Below, piece after piece: positions 51,272 to 60,147 of a stretch of DNA of 64,000 nt (its first letter is position 1; every line of letters begins with the position of its first letter). The translations under genes and the position numbers were made by a program. The notes under the pieces were generated by a model that was not told where the DNA came from, ran no database searches, and saw only the letters and a program-made list of their open reading frames with translations. Source of the DNA: Caloranaerobacter sp. TR13. GTDB lineage: Bacteria; Bacillota; Clostridia; Tissierellales; Thermohalobacteraceae. Location of the stretch: assembly GCF_001316435.1 (NCBI RefSeq), contig NZ_JXLL01000005.1:46642-110641 (forward strand), written 5' to 3'.

Positions 51272-52918
51272 TTAGCCTAATATTTCTTTCATATCAGCTT
51301 CTACATTTGAAGTAGGTTTTATATTGAATTTATCAACTAATACTTGCAATACGTTTGGTGAAACGAAAGCTGGTAAAGTTGGTCCAAGATAGATATTTTT
51401 GATATTTAATGATAATAATGTAAGAAGGATACATACCGCTTTTTGTTCATACCATGATAGTATTATTGATAGAGGTAGTTCGTTTACATCACATTCAAAA
51501 GCTTCTGCAAGAGCAACTGCAATTTTTATAGCTGAATAAGCATCATTACATTGACCAACATCTAATAATCTTGGGAATTCTCCAATTGTACCAAAATCTT
51601 TTTTATTGAATCTATATTTTCCACAAGCTAATGTTAAAATTATTGTATCCTTTGGTGTTTTTTCTGCAAATTCAGTATAATAATTTCTTCCTGGTCTAGC
51701 ACCATCACATCCACCTATTAAGAAGAAGTGTTTAATATCACCTTTTTTCACAGCTTCAATAATTTTGTCGGATAGACTTAATACTGTATTATGACCGAAT
51801 CCTACTAAAATTTTCTTTTCTTCTTCGTCTTCTTGCCAACCTCCAAGTTCTAAAGCTTTTTCTATTAAAGGTGTAAAATCTTTTTTACCATTTACCTCTT
51901 CTATATGAGCTACATCAGGCCAACCTACTATGCTAGTAGTAAATATTCTATCTTTATAGCTATCCCTAGGTTTTTGTAAACAGTTTGTTGTCATTAATAT
52001 TGCACCAGGTATATTGTCGAATTCTTTTTGTTGATCTTGCCATGCGCCACCGTAGTTACCGACTAAATGTGGATATTTTTTAAGTTCAGGATATGCATGA
52101 GCTGGTAACATTTCTCCGTGAGTATAAATATTTATACCTTTGCCTTCTGTTTGTTCAAGAAGTTCTTTTAAATCTTTTAAGTCGTGGCCAGAAACTATTA
52201 TAAAAGGTCCTTTTTTCTTAGTTATTAATACCTCAGTTGGTTCAGGGTTGCCATAAGCACCAGTATTAGCGCTATCTAATAATTCCATACATTTAAAGTT
52301 AACTTGACCTAATTCCATATTTAGATTAAATAAATCGTCTATAGTCAAATTATTATCTAAAGTAGCTGCTAGTCCTTTGTAGAAGAAATTATTTACAGTT
52401 TCATCAGTTTTACCTAAAACATAAGCATGATGTGCGTAAGCAGCCATTCCTTTTAAACCGTAGATAAGTAATTCTCTAAGTGATCGAATGTCTTGATCTA
52501 AATTTTCGTCAGCCATTACTCCAACTTTCTTTGCATCATTTATCATTTCTTCTTTTGTTGAAGGTACTTTGTAACTTGCAGCTTCTGGGATAGATCCTTC
52601 AATATCTCCAGCCAATTCTTTAAGATTTTCTTTTACTTCATCAGCTTTTTTAATATATTCAACGAATCTTTCAGCATCGAAGTTAACATTAGTTAAAGTA
52701 GCAAACATTGCATCCATAACAAACTTGTTAGTTTCTTCATCAATTTTCTTACCTTTTTCTAATGCTTTCTGTCCATAATAACCTATTCCTTTTAATAAAT
52801 AAACAAGTAAGTCTTGTAAGGCTGCAACTTCTGGGTCTTTACCACAAACACCTATTTTAACACAGCCTTTTCCACCTACTGTTTGTTCGCATTGAAAACA
52901 GAACATTTGTCTATCCAC
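51272..52918 (-). CDS. hcp: Hydroxylamine reductase / hybrid-cluster protein
   Basis: A 548-residue iron-sulfur protein. The N-terminal cysteine cluster lies in MFCFQCEQTVGGKGC and GVCGK. The hybrid-cluster ligands are spread through the C-terminal part, including TNCLQKP, GCDGARPGRNYY, LACGKYRFN and GQCNDAYS. It reduces hydroxylamine in vitro and nitric oxide in vivo. Starts at GTG five bases after AGGAGGGG. No hcr reductase gene is adjacent. A CRP/FNR-type palindrome lies upstream. Confidence 0.95.
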   Translation of the reverse strand: MDRQMFCFQCEQTVGGKGCVKIGVCGKDPEVAALQDLLVYLLKGIGYYGQKALEKGKKIDEETNKFVMDAMFATLTNVNFDAERFVEYIKKADEVKENLKELAGDIEGSIPEAASYKVPSTKEEMINDAKKVGVMADENLDQDIRSLRELLIYGLKGMAAYAHHAYVLGKTDETVNNFFYKGLAATLDNNLTIDDLFNLNMELGQVNFKCMELLDSANTGAYGNPEPTEVLITKKKGPFIIVSGHDLKDLKELLEQTEGKGINIYTHGEMLPAHAYPELKKYPHLVGNYGGAWQDQQKEFDNIPGAILMTTNCLQKPRDSYKDRIFTTSIVGWPDVAHIEEVNGKKDFTPLIEKALELGGWQEDEEEKKILVGFGHNTVLSLSDKIIEAVKKGDIKHFFLIGGCDGARPGRNYYTEFAEKTPKDTIILTLACGKYRFNKKDFGTIGEFPRLLDVGQCNDAYSAIKIAVALAEAFECDVNELPLSIILSWYEQKAVCILLTLLSLNIKNIYLGPTLPAFVSPNVLQVLVDKFNIKPTSNVEADMKEILG

Positions 52919-52980
52919 AATTACCCCTCCTATTATTTTTTTAGATTCTTAATTATAATTTACCCAATTATCAGAAATAA

Positions 52981-53000
52981 TTCAGTGATTTGAATCACAA
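52981..53000 (-). promoter_or_regulatory. CRP/FNR-type operator upstream of hcp
   Basis: GTGATTTGAATCAC is a perfect palindrome within a TTGTGA-N6-TCACtg frame on the minus strand. It is centred about 34 bases before a TATAAT -10 element, i.e. roughly at -45, fitting activation by a CRP/FNR-family factor such as HcpR (known to control hcp in other anaerobes). Confidence 0.6.
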
Positions 53001-53005
53001 AAAGA

Positions 53006-53043
53006 AAAAGACTTCTATTAGCTCGACCAATAGAAGTCTTTTT
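53006..53043. terminator. Terminator after the TM1266-like gene
   Basis: AAAAAGACTTCTATT pairs with AATAGAAGTCTTTTT around an 8-base loop. Confidence 0.85.
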
Positions 53044-53052
53044 AAATATAAA

Positions 53053-53316
53053 TTAATAAGAGAAATCCATTTTTCTAACTATAACACCATTTATTGAACT
53101 TAATTTTTGTTCTAATTCGTTACATTTATCACCACAATTATTAGTTAATTCAAGTATTATTAATCCTTTCTCTGTACAGCTGTTATTATCCTCTGTTTGC
53201 TGATGTAAGCCTAATCTGGTTTTAATAATACATCCGTAATCAGTCAATATTTTTTGTACTTCAGATACTTCCTCGAAGCGATTGTCAATTTGCAGACCTA
53301 AAATTATTTTTGACAT
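53053..53316 (-). CDS. TM1266-like ACT-type small protein
   Basis: An 87-residue protein with the same beta-alpha-beta layout as the TM1266-type protein near hydG: ILGLQIDNRFEEVSEVQKILTDYGCIIKTRLGLHQ, then GLIILELT and a helix ending in LSSINGVIVRKMDF. It has two extra cysteines around NNCGDKC and one at CTEK, absent from the first paralogue. Upstream of hcp it may be an iron-sulfur or redox-linked regulator (inference). The ATG follows GGAGGGATA. Confidence 0.7.
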   Translation of the reverse strand: MSKIILGLQIDNRFEEVSEVQKILTDYGCIIKTRLGLHQQTEDNNSCTEKGLIILELTNNCGDKCNELEQKLSSINGVIVRKMDFSY

Positions 53317-53359
53317 ATTATCCCTCCATATATATTTTTTTCAACTTTATTATAATATT

Positions 53360-53414
53360 ATAACAAAATCTTCGATTTAAATAAATTAAAAAGAAGATTT
53401 TGCTAAAATCCATT
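53360..53414. repeat. Dispersed stem-loop repeat, copy B
   Basis: The first 30 bases match 34341-34370 exactly. Arms CAAAATCTTC and GAAGATTTTG pair over 10 bp, and a distal AAATCCATT is shared. The copy lies between the 5' end of the TM1266-like gene and the 3' end of the beta-CASP gene. Confidence 0.85.
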
Positions 53415-53417
53415 ATA

Positions 53418-55049
53418 TTAATCTCCTAAAAGAATACTAATATCTAGTAATTTTTGCTGTAATTCTATAAGTTTATTTTTTAAATTATCATAATCTTTTT
53501 TTAATATTTCTTCGTCAATAATTTTTTCAGTATTAGCAACTAAAACTTCAAACTGATTATATACTTCTTGAAGTTCTTTTTTAATGTTTTCTTTCTTTTT
53601 AAGAGGTTCTAATATTTCGCCTTGGTAAATCTTTGTTTCATTATCTTTAAATTCATATATATAACCTATATTTGGTACGACAGCATCGACATTAAAAGTT
53701 TTCTTAATTAATTCTGCTAATTTCTTAGCAGAATGTTCTTCACCATGGACTACAAAAACTTTTTCAGGGAATTTTTTAAATCCTTTTAACCAGTCCATTA
53801 AACCTTTTTGGTCAGCGTGGCCAGAGAAACCCTCAATGCTGTATATTTCAGCTAAAACTTTTATTTCTTCTCCTAGTATTTTGACCTTTTTCACACCATC
53901 TTTAAGAATTCTGCCTAAAGTACCTTCTGCTTGGTAACCTACAAAAATAACACTATTTTCTTTTTTCCAAAGGTTATGCTTAAGATGATGTCTAATTCTA
54001 CCAGCAGTACACATTCCACTAGCTGAAATAATAACTTTTGGATAATCGTATTCATTCAGACGCATAGATTCTTTTTGGTCATTAACGAAATAAAGATTTT
54101 CGAATTCAAAAGGATTATCTCCACTTAGTATGAGTTTTTTGGCTTCATCATCAAAGCAGTAGGGGTTTTCTTTAAAAACTTTAGTAGCTGAAACTGCCAT
54201 TGGGCTATCTACATAGATAGGTATTTTCTTATATGTTTCTACAATGTCTAAATGCTCATAATAGTTATTTAATTCATAGATTAATTCTTGAGTTCTTCCT
54301 ACAGCAAATGAAGGGATAATAACTGTTCCACCTCGTGATGTAGTTTTATCTATTATTTCTATTAATTTATTAGCTCTTTCAGCAACGCTTTCGTGAAGTC
54401 TATCACCATATGTTGATTCAACAATTAAATAGTTTGCTTCTTCTATAAGTTCTGGGTCTCTTAGTATAGGTTTATTTTTCATTCCTAAGTCGCCAGAATA
54501 AACTATTTTTACTGTCTTATTCTTTTCTGTAATCCATAATTCTATTATTGATGAACCAAGCAAATGACCAGCATCTCTAAATCTGACTTGTATGTTTTCG
54601 TTTAGATCAATTTTTTGGTCATACAAAACAGGTTCAAAGTAGTTTAAGCTTATTCTAGCATCTTCAACTGTGTATAGAGGTTTAACAGGAGTTTTACCAG
54701 CACGTAGGCGTTTTTTGTTAAGCCATTTTGTATCTGATTCTTGTATATGCCCACTATCTAATAGCATAATTTTACATAAATCATAGGTTGCTTTTGTACA
54801 AATTATTTTGCCTTTAAAACCCTCTTTTACTAACTTTGGAATTCTACCACTATGGTCTATGTGAGCATGACTAAGTAAAACAAAATCAATTTCAGAAGGA
54901 TTATATTCAAAATCCTTGTAATTTAATTTTTCTAGTTCTTCACTACCTTGAAACAGACCACAGTCAATTAGAATTTTGTGTTTATCTGTTGTAATCAAAT
55001 GATTAGAGCCTGTTACGACTTCAGCAGCTCCATAAAAATGTATTTTCAT
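53418..55049 (-). CDS. Beta-CASP metallo-beta-lactamase-fold RNA-processing-type hydrolase
   Basis: A 543-residue protein. The metallo-beta-lactamase motif is LLSHAHIDHSGRIPKL (about residues 52-67); GDLG carries a further ligand. The beta-CASP part holds STYGDR, PSFAVGRTQELIYEL, SASGMCTAGRIRHHL and VHGEEHSA. These match the CPSF73-like nucleases related to RNase J. About 85 residues of Lys/Glu-rich helix extend the C-terminus. The ATG follows AGGAGGAGTGGG; an upstream frame extension is rejected. Confidence 0.88.
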   Translation of the reverse strand: MKIHFYGAAEVVTGSNHLITTDKHKILIDCGLFQGSEELEKLNYKDFEYNPSEIDFVLLSHAHIDHSGRIPKLVKEGFKGKIICTKATYDLCKIMLLDSGHIQESDTKWLNKKRLRAGKTPVKPLYTVEDARISLNYFEPVLYDQKIDLNENIQVRFRDAGHLLGSSIIELWITEKNKTVKIVYSGDLGMKNKPILRDPELIEEANYLIVESTYGDRLHESVAERANKLIEIIDKTTSRGGTVIIPSFAVGRTQELIYELNNYYEHLDIVETYKKIPIYVDSPMAVSATKVFKENPYCFDDEAKKLILSGDNPFEFENLYFVNDQKESMRLNEYDYPKVIISASGMCTAGRIRHHLKHNLWKKENSVIFVGYQAEGTLGRILKDGVKKVKILGEEIKVLAEIYSIEGFSGHADQKGLMDWLKGFKKFPEKVFVVHGEEHSAKKLAELIKKTFNVDAVVPNIGYIYEFKDNETKIYQGEILEPLKKKENIKKELQEVYNQFEVLVANTEKIIDEEILKKDYDNLKNKLIELQQKLLDISILLGD

Positions 55050-55195
55050 TCCCACTCCTCCTAACTTTAAAAAATATATATAATATATACCCATTTATAT
55101 ATGATTTAAATTGGAAATATGTATTCTTTAATGAATTATATGTATTTTTAAGGGTAATATATTTAAATAGAATAAACTAAGCGGGTGAGCTATGT

Positions 55196-56119
55196 ATGAA
55201 AGTTTTGGTTACAGGTGGTGCTGGATTTATTGGGGCAAATTTAGTTGACAAGCTGTTAGCTTTAAATCATGAAGTTGTGGTAATCGATAATTTATATACA
55301 GGGGATAAGAAATATGTAAGTCCAAAAGCTAAATTTTATAATATGGATATTCGAGAAAAAAATATAATAAAAGTATTTGCAGAAGAAAAATTTGATATAG
55401 TATATCACTTAGCTGCTCAAGTAGATGTAAATAAATCTATAATTAATCCTAAGTTTGATAGTGATGTTAATATAGCTGGTACAATTAACATTTTGGAAAG
55501 CTGTAAGAAATATAATGTAAGAAAGTTTATTTATTCTTCATCAGCAGCTGTTTATGGTGAACCCAAGTATTTGGGAATTGATGAAGATCATCCGATAAAT
55601 ATAATTTCTTTTTATGGATTATCTAAATATACAGCAGAAAACTATATAAAGTTATATAGCAAATTGTACGGATTTAAATATATTATTTTACGATATGCTA
55701 ATGTGTATGGTATACGGCAAAATAAAAGAGGAGAAGGCGGTGTAATAGGGAAATTTATAGATTTAATATTGAACAAAAAAAATCCTATTATATATGGAGA
55801 TGGAATGCAAACAAGAGATTTCATTTTTGTTGATGATGTAATAGAAGCTAATATTCTTGCTATGGAAAGAGGAAACAATGAAATACTAAATATTGGTTCA
55901 GGAGTAGAAATATCAATAAATGATTTAATTGATATGCTAAAGAAAATACTACATACTCAGATTGAACCTTTATATAATTCAGAGAGAAAAGGAGATATCA
56001 AACACTCTTTTTTTAATATAAATAGAGCATATAAACGTATTGGCTGGAAGCCCAAATATTCTTTATATAACGGATTAATAAGAACGGTAGATTTTTATAG
56101 GAGTGGTTCTTTTGAATAA
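55196..56119 (+). CDS. NAD-dependent sugar epimerase, GalE-like
   Basis: A 307-residue short-chain dehydrogenase-fold enzyme. The NAD motif TGGAGFIGANLV is at residues 6-17; SSSAAVYGEPK carries the catalytic Ser; YGLSKY carries Tyr-x3-Lys. It closely resembles UDP-glucose/UDP-GlcNAc 4-epimerases. Pel polysaccharide contains GalNAc, so an epimerase making UDP-GalNAc would provide a substrate for PelF (inference). It overlaps the pelD gene by 8 bases and leads the operon. GGGTGAG precedes the ATG. Confidence 0.88.
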   Translation: MKVLVTGGAGFIGANLVDKLLALNHEVVVIDNLYTGDKKYVSPKAKFYNMDIREKNIIKVFAEEKFDIVYHLAAQVDVNKSIINPKFDSDVNIAGTINILESCKKYNVRKFIYSSSAAVYGEPKYLGIDEDHPINIISFYGLSKYTAENYIKLYSKLYGFKYIILRYANVYGIRQNKRGEGGVIGKFIDLILNKKNPIIYGDGMQTRDFIFVDDVIEANILAMERGNNEILNIGSGVEISINDLIDMLKKILHTQIEPLYNSERKGDIKHSFFNINRAYKRIGWKPKYSLYNGLIRTVDFYRSGSFE

Positions 56120-57338
56120 AAAAAAGTTAAGATATTGTTTGATAGAAACTATTATTATAGATTTTTTTATATTTATTATATTTTATAGGTTAAGTCCAAT
56201 TAAAGAGAATTTTCTTACATTAAATTTGCACCCACTTCTTATAGTCACTTCAATGATGGCATTGAGGTATGGTAATTACTTAGGGCTTATTAGTGCGACA
56301 ATTTCCTCTTTAGTTTATGTATATGTTTATTACCTATTAGGTAAGGACCTTTATATATTTTTAATTGATTTTAGTTACTATAAGTTTTTGTTAATGTTCT
56401 ATTTATCTGCTGTAATTTTAGGTAGATTTAAGGATAATTATGAATTTCAATTAAAAAATATGAATTTGGAGTTTGATTTGTTAAAAAAGAACTATGAGGA
56501 GCTAAAGGAATTATATGAGAAAAGTACATTTATTAGAGAGCAAATGAAGAAGCAGATTATTGGTGCTCAGTACAGTATAATTTCATTATTTGAAGCAGCA
56601 TCTTCGTTAGTTAAGCTCAATCCGGAAGAAGTGTACACAGAAACTTTAGGTATTTTATCTAAGTTTTTAGGAGCAAAAAGTATATCTATTTACACTGTAG
56701 ATGATAGGCAGGAGTATTTGAGATTAAAAATTAAAGTTGGAGATTTTACTGAAGAAATAAGAAATTCTATAAAAGTAGATGAAGATGAATGCTACAAGCT
56801 TTTAATTTTTGAAAAAAAGGTTATTAAACATGACATAAATTGTAACGACGATTTTCCTATAATGTCTGCTCCATTGATAAAAGAGGACAAGGTTATAGCG
56901 ATAATAAATATAGATGAGATGAATTTTGAAGAGGTTACTGATTATTCTTATAATCTATTTAAAGTAATTGTAGAATGGATAAATAAAGCATTAGTTAGTG
57001 CTATAGAGATAGAAGAAGACATAAATAAAGATTATTATTATGATGGTACTCGTATTATGAAATTTGATAGATTTGTTGCAAGATTGGAAGAAGAGAAAAA
57101 GCGAAAAAGAAAATTTAAACTTGAATACTGTTTACTTGCTTATAAAAGGAAAGAAATAGATTTAAACATTTTGGACATTAATTTCAGACAGATTTTAAGA
57201 AAAACAGATGTAATAGGATATGATGATGAAAATGATATTGTATATGTATTATTACCAGCAACAAAAACTAACAATTTAGATTTAATTAACGAAAAGATAC
57301 TAAGTAAATTTAGCTATAAACTGGAGAGGGTAAAATGA
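56112..57338 (+). CDS. pelD: PelD-like c-di-GMP receptor
   Basis: A 408-residue protein. Four membrane helices span about 5-110, a coiled coil about 110-145, GAF about 155-285 and a degenerate GGDEF domain about 310-405. The I-site RKTD (residues 363-366) precedes YDDEND, which replaces the GGDEF catalytic string; so the protein should bind but not make c-di-GMP, as known for Pseudomonas PelD. TTG start eight bases after AGGAG; an earlier GTG lies at that site. It overlaps the DUF2194 gene by 4 bases. Confidence 0.85.
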   Translation: MNKKKLRYCLIETIIIDFFIFIIFYRLSPIKENFLTLNLHPLLIVTSMMALRYGNYLGLISATISSLVYVYVYYLLGKDLYIFLIDFSYYKFLLMFYLSAVILGRFKDNYEFQLKNMNLEFDLLKKNYEELKELYEKSTFIREQMKKQIIGAQYSIISLFEAASSLVKLNPEEVYTETLGILSKFLGAKSISIYTVDDRQEYLRLKIKVGDFTEEIRNSIKVDEDECYKLLIFEKKVIKHDINCNDDFPIMSAPLIKEDKVIAIINIDEMNFEEVTDYSYNLFKVIVEWINKALVSAIEIEEDINKDYYYDGTRIMKFDRFVARLEEEKKRKRKFKLEYCLLAYKRKEIDLNILDINFRQILRKTDVIGYDDENDIVYVLLPATKTNNLDLINEKILSKFSYKLERVK

Positions 57339-59161
57339 AAAACCGAAAAAATCTAGTTATTATATTAACAGTAGTTTTGCTGTCGGCTACTTTGATTCAA
57401 GTATTTAGAAGTGAGATTTTAGAAAATATTTTTGGAATAAGGCAAAAAGAAAAAGCTATTGATTTTAAATATATAAGTACTGAAATACCAAATAGCTACA
57501 ATAAAATATTAGTACTTTTTTCTGACAAAGATAAAGGATCAAAAGATTTGTATAAAAACATTTTCTATACATTCAAAATGGCGAAACTGAATTGTAATTA
57601 CTTAAAAATAGATTCCGATAAAGTAGCTGAAGAGATAAAAAAGTTAAAACATGATGATTTATTAGTTATAGGTACTGAAAGAGTATATGAATTAAAAAAT
57701 TATAAAAGTATTTTAGAGTATATAAATAACGGGGGTAAGGCAGTATTTTTAGTAAGAGGATATTATCCTCCATTTGATAAAATGATAGGAATTGCACAAA
57801 ATAGAGGTTTTTCAAATGGTATTGTTGAAGGATACAAGTCTATGGTAAAGTTTTTCCCCGGATTAGATGAGATAGAAATAAAAGATAAAAAAGTATCAAA
57901 TTCCATTTTGGATGTAGACTTAGATAAAGATGTTAATATTTTAGCTGTTGCAGAAAAACGACCGATTGTATGGATACATGAGTATGGAAGAGGAAAGGTG
58001 TTATATGTTAATTCAACTTTACTGATGGATAAAGCAAATAGAGGTTTATTGCTTCAGTATACGTCATATATAAATGATTATTTTTTAACAACTATATTTA
58101 ATGGGAAAATAGTCGATATTGATGATTTTCCAGCACCTATAAAACCAGGTAGAGATGAGATTATATATAATCAGTATCATATGAACAATCGGCAATTTTA
58201 TAGAAATATTTGGTGGTCTTTTTTATACAATTTAGCTGAAAAATATAATTTGAAATATACTGGACTTGTTATTGGAACATATTCTAATGATACTACGAGC
58301 CCAATAAGGAAACTAAATAAGCAGGAGCTAAATGATATAAAATATTTTGGAAGAAAATTAGCTGAGCTTAATGGAGAAATAGGAATACATGGATATAATC
58401 ATAATTCATTGGCTTTAAAAGGGCAAATGGAGTTTGAAAAATACAGTTATACGCCATGGGAATCTTTTAAAACAATAGAAGAAGGACTTAAGGTGCTAAA
58501 GGGTGAGCTTGAAAAGCTGTTTGGTGATGTTAAGATTTTTACTTATGTACCACCGTCTAATATAATTTCAAGAGATGGTAAAATTGCAGTAAAAAAGGTA
58601 TTTAAGGATGTTAAAGTTTTTGCAGGATTATATACAGGTGAAAAAGAAAAAAGCGTATTATATCAGGAGTTTGGAAAAGACCCTGATATACCAGATACAT
58701 ATGATTTTCCTAGAATAAGTGCTGGATACCATTATGATAAAAAATTGATGTGGGATATTTATAATGGTATAGCCCATTATGGAATATTTAATCATTTTAT
58801 ACATCCTGATGATTTGTTGGATGTAGAGAGATCTAAAGGTATGACATGGAGAAAATTGGAGAAAAATTTTGAACGGATTATTAAAGAGGTATATAATAAT
58901 TTTCCATTTTTAGTTCCTATGACTGACTATGAAGCATATATCAATTATTTGAAATTAGAAAAATTAAAAGTTTATACAAAAAAAGTTGATAATACAATTT
59001 ACATATATTATGAAAATGGAGTTGTGCCAATATATCATTTTTTAAGGTCTAAAGAAAAGGTAAAAAAAGTAGAAGGTGGTTATTATAAGCTGATAGATAA
59101 GGATAGAAATTTATATTTAATAGAAGGTAGGAGTCCAGTAGTGAAAGTTATTTTGGAATAG
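57335..59161 (+). CDS. DUF2194 protein, Pel-associated polysaccharide deacetylase (PelA deacetylase-like)
   Basis: A 608-residue exported or membrane-anchored protein. The signal anchor is at 7-24. Residues 50-260 form a Rossmann-like domain (GATase-like: LLVIGTERVYEL, GGKAVFLVRGYYPP). Residues 265-520 form a deacetylase barrel with IDDFPAP and the metal motif GIHGYNHNSL; HFIHPDD is later. A C-terminal beta domain follows. In Gram-positive pel operons a deacetylase-only PelA takes the place of the two-domain PelA; this gene holds that position. No hydrolase domain is present. Confidence 0.8.
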   Translation: MKNRKNLVIILTVVLLSATLIQVFRSEILENIFGIRQKEKAIDFKYISTEIPNSYNKILVLFSDKDKGSKDLYKNIFYTFKMAKLNCNYLKIDSDKVAEEIKKLKHDDLLVIGTERVYELKNYKSILEYINNGGKAVFLVRGYYPPFDKMIGIAQNRGFSNGIVEGYKSMVKFFPGLDEIEIKDKKVSNSILDVDLDKDVNILAVAEKRPIVWIHEYGRGKVLYVNSTLLMDKANRGLLLQYTSYINDYFLTTIFNGKIVDIDDFPAPIKPGRDEIIYNQYHMNNRQFYRNIWWSFLYNLAEKYNLKYTGLVIGTYSNDTTSPIRKLNKQELNDIKYFGRKLAELNGEIGIHGYNHNSLALKGQMEFEKYSYTPWESFKTIEEGLKVLKGELEKLFGDVKIFTYVPPSNIISRDGKIAVKKVFKDVKVFAGLYTGEKEKSVLYQEFGKDPDIPDTYDFPRISAGYHYDKKLMWDIYNGIAHYGIFNHFIHPDDLLDVERSKGMTWRKLEKNFERIIKEVYNNFPFLVPMTDYEAYINYLKLEKLKVYTKKVDNTIYIYYENGVVPIYHFLRSKEKVKKVEGGYYKLIDKDRNLYLIEGRSPVVKVILE

Positions 59162-59169
59162 GTGATATT

Positions 59170-60135
59170 ATGAGAGTATTTGAGTTTATTATATATTTAA
59201 TATTAACAATATTAGACACTATGATTTCAATTAATTATTTTTTCTTTCGAAATATAGCTTTTAGTACACTAGTGGTTTTGCATATAGTTTTTGTTTGTAT
59301 ATTATTTATTCTCAGTAAAAAGGTTTTTAAAGACTCAAAAGCACTACCTTTTTATATTGCTTTATTTTTACCTGGTATAGGTATGATTTTTATTACGACT
59401 ATTAATATTATGTTAGAAAGTTATGCGAAGAAAAATGGTTTGATAAAAGAATATGAAAAATATGTTCATTATAAGAATGAATTAGAGAATATAAAGAAAA
59501 TAAATATTAATAAAGAATTAAACTTGTTAAGTATGTATGATAAATTGAAATATTCTCCAAGCAGTGAGAAAAAAGAAGCGATAATTGAATTGATTGATAA
59601 TGATATGGAAATAAAAGTATATATTTTAAGAACAGCTTTGCTAGATGAAGACCCTGAGGTCGTTCATTATGCTGCATCTACTCTCAATTTATTTGAACAG
59701 GAATATGAGAGAAATCTATTTATATTAAAACAAAAGTATATACAAAGTAATGAGGTAAATACTTTAGTAGAAATAATTGAACTGTATGATAGCTATATTA
59801 ATTCTGGTCTTTTAGATGACGAATCTTTAAAAATCTACTTAAAAGAGTATTTAAATCTATTAGAAGATAATATTGATAGGTTTAACGATAATTATGAAAT
59901 TCTGCTTAAAATGATAGATATTAATATTAAATTAAGTAAATTTGATGACTGTTTTTATTTAATAAAAAGGCTTTTTGAGAATTTTTCTCCAAAATTTGAG
60001 ACATATTTCTATTTAATGAAGATTTATTATAATTTAAAAAATTATAAAATGGTTTCAAATATAGCTAAAAAAATTAGAGAATTAGAAATAAAAATACCTG
60101 AAAAATATGAGGGAATAATAAATTACTGGTTATAG
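59170..60135 (+). CDS. pelE: PelE-like membrane protein with helical repeats
   Basis: A 321-residue protein with two to three membrane helices in the first 80 residues, then all-helical TPR-like repeats to the end (e.g. LRTALLDEDPEVVHYAASTL, and KRLFENFSPKFETYFYLMKIYYNLKNYKM). PelE of Pseudomonas has the same layout and works with PelD, PelF and PelG. Sequence alone is weakly diagnostic; the call is carried by its exact place between the deacetylase and pelF. The ATG follows AGGTGATAT. Confidence 0.75.
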   Translation: MRVFEFIIYLILTILDTMISINYFFFRNIAFSTLVVLHIVFVCILFILSKKVFKDSKALPFYIALFLPGIGMIFITTINIMLESYAKKNGLIKEYEKYVHYKNELENIKKININKELNLLSMYDKLKYSPSSEKKEAIIELIDNDMEIKVYILRTALLDEDPEVVHYAASTLNLFEQEYERNLFILKQKYIQSNEVNTLVEIIELYDSYINSGLLDDESLKIYLKEYLNLLEDNIDRFNDNYEILLKMIDINIKLSKFDDCFYLIKRLFENFSPKFETYFYLMKIYYNLKNYKMVSNIAKKIRELEIKIPEKYEGIINYWL

Positions 60136-60147
60136 GGAGAGAGAATA

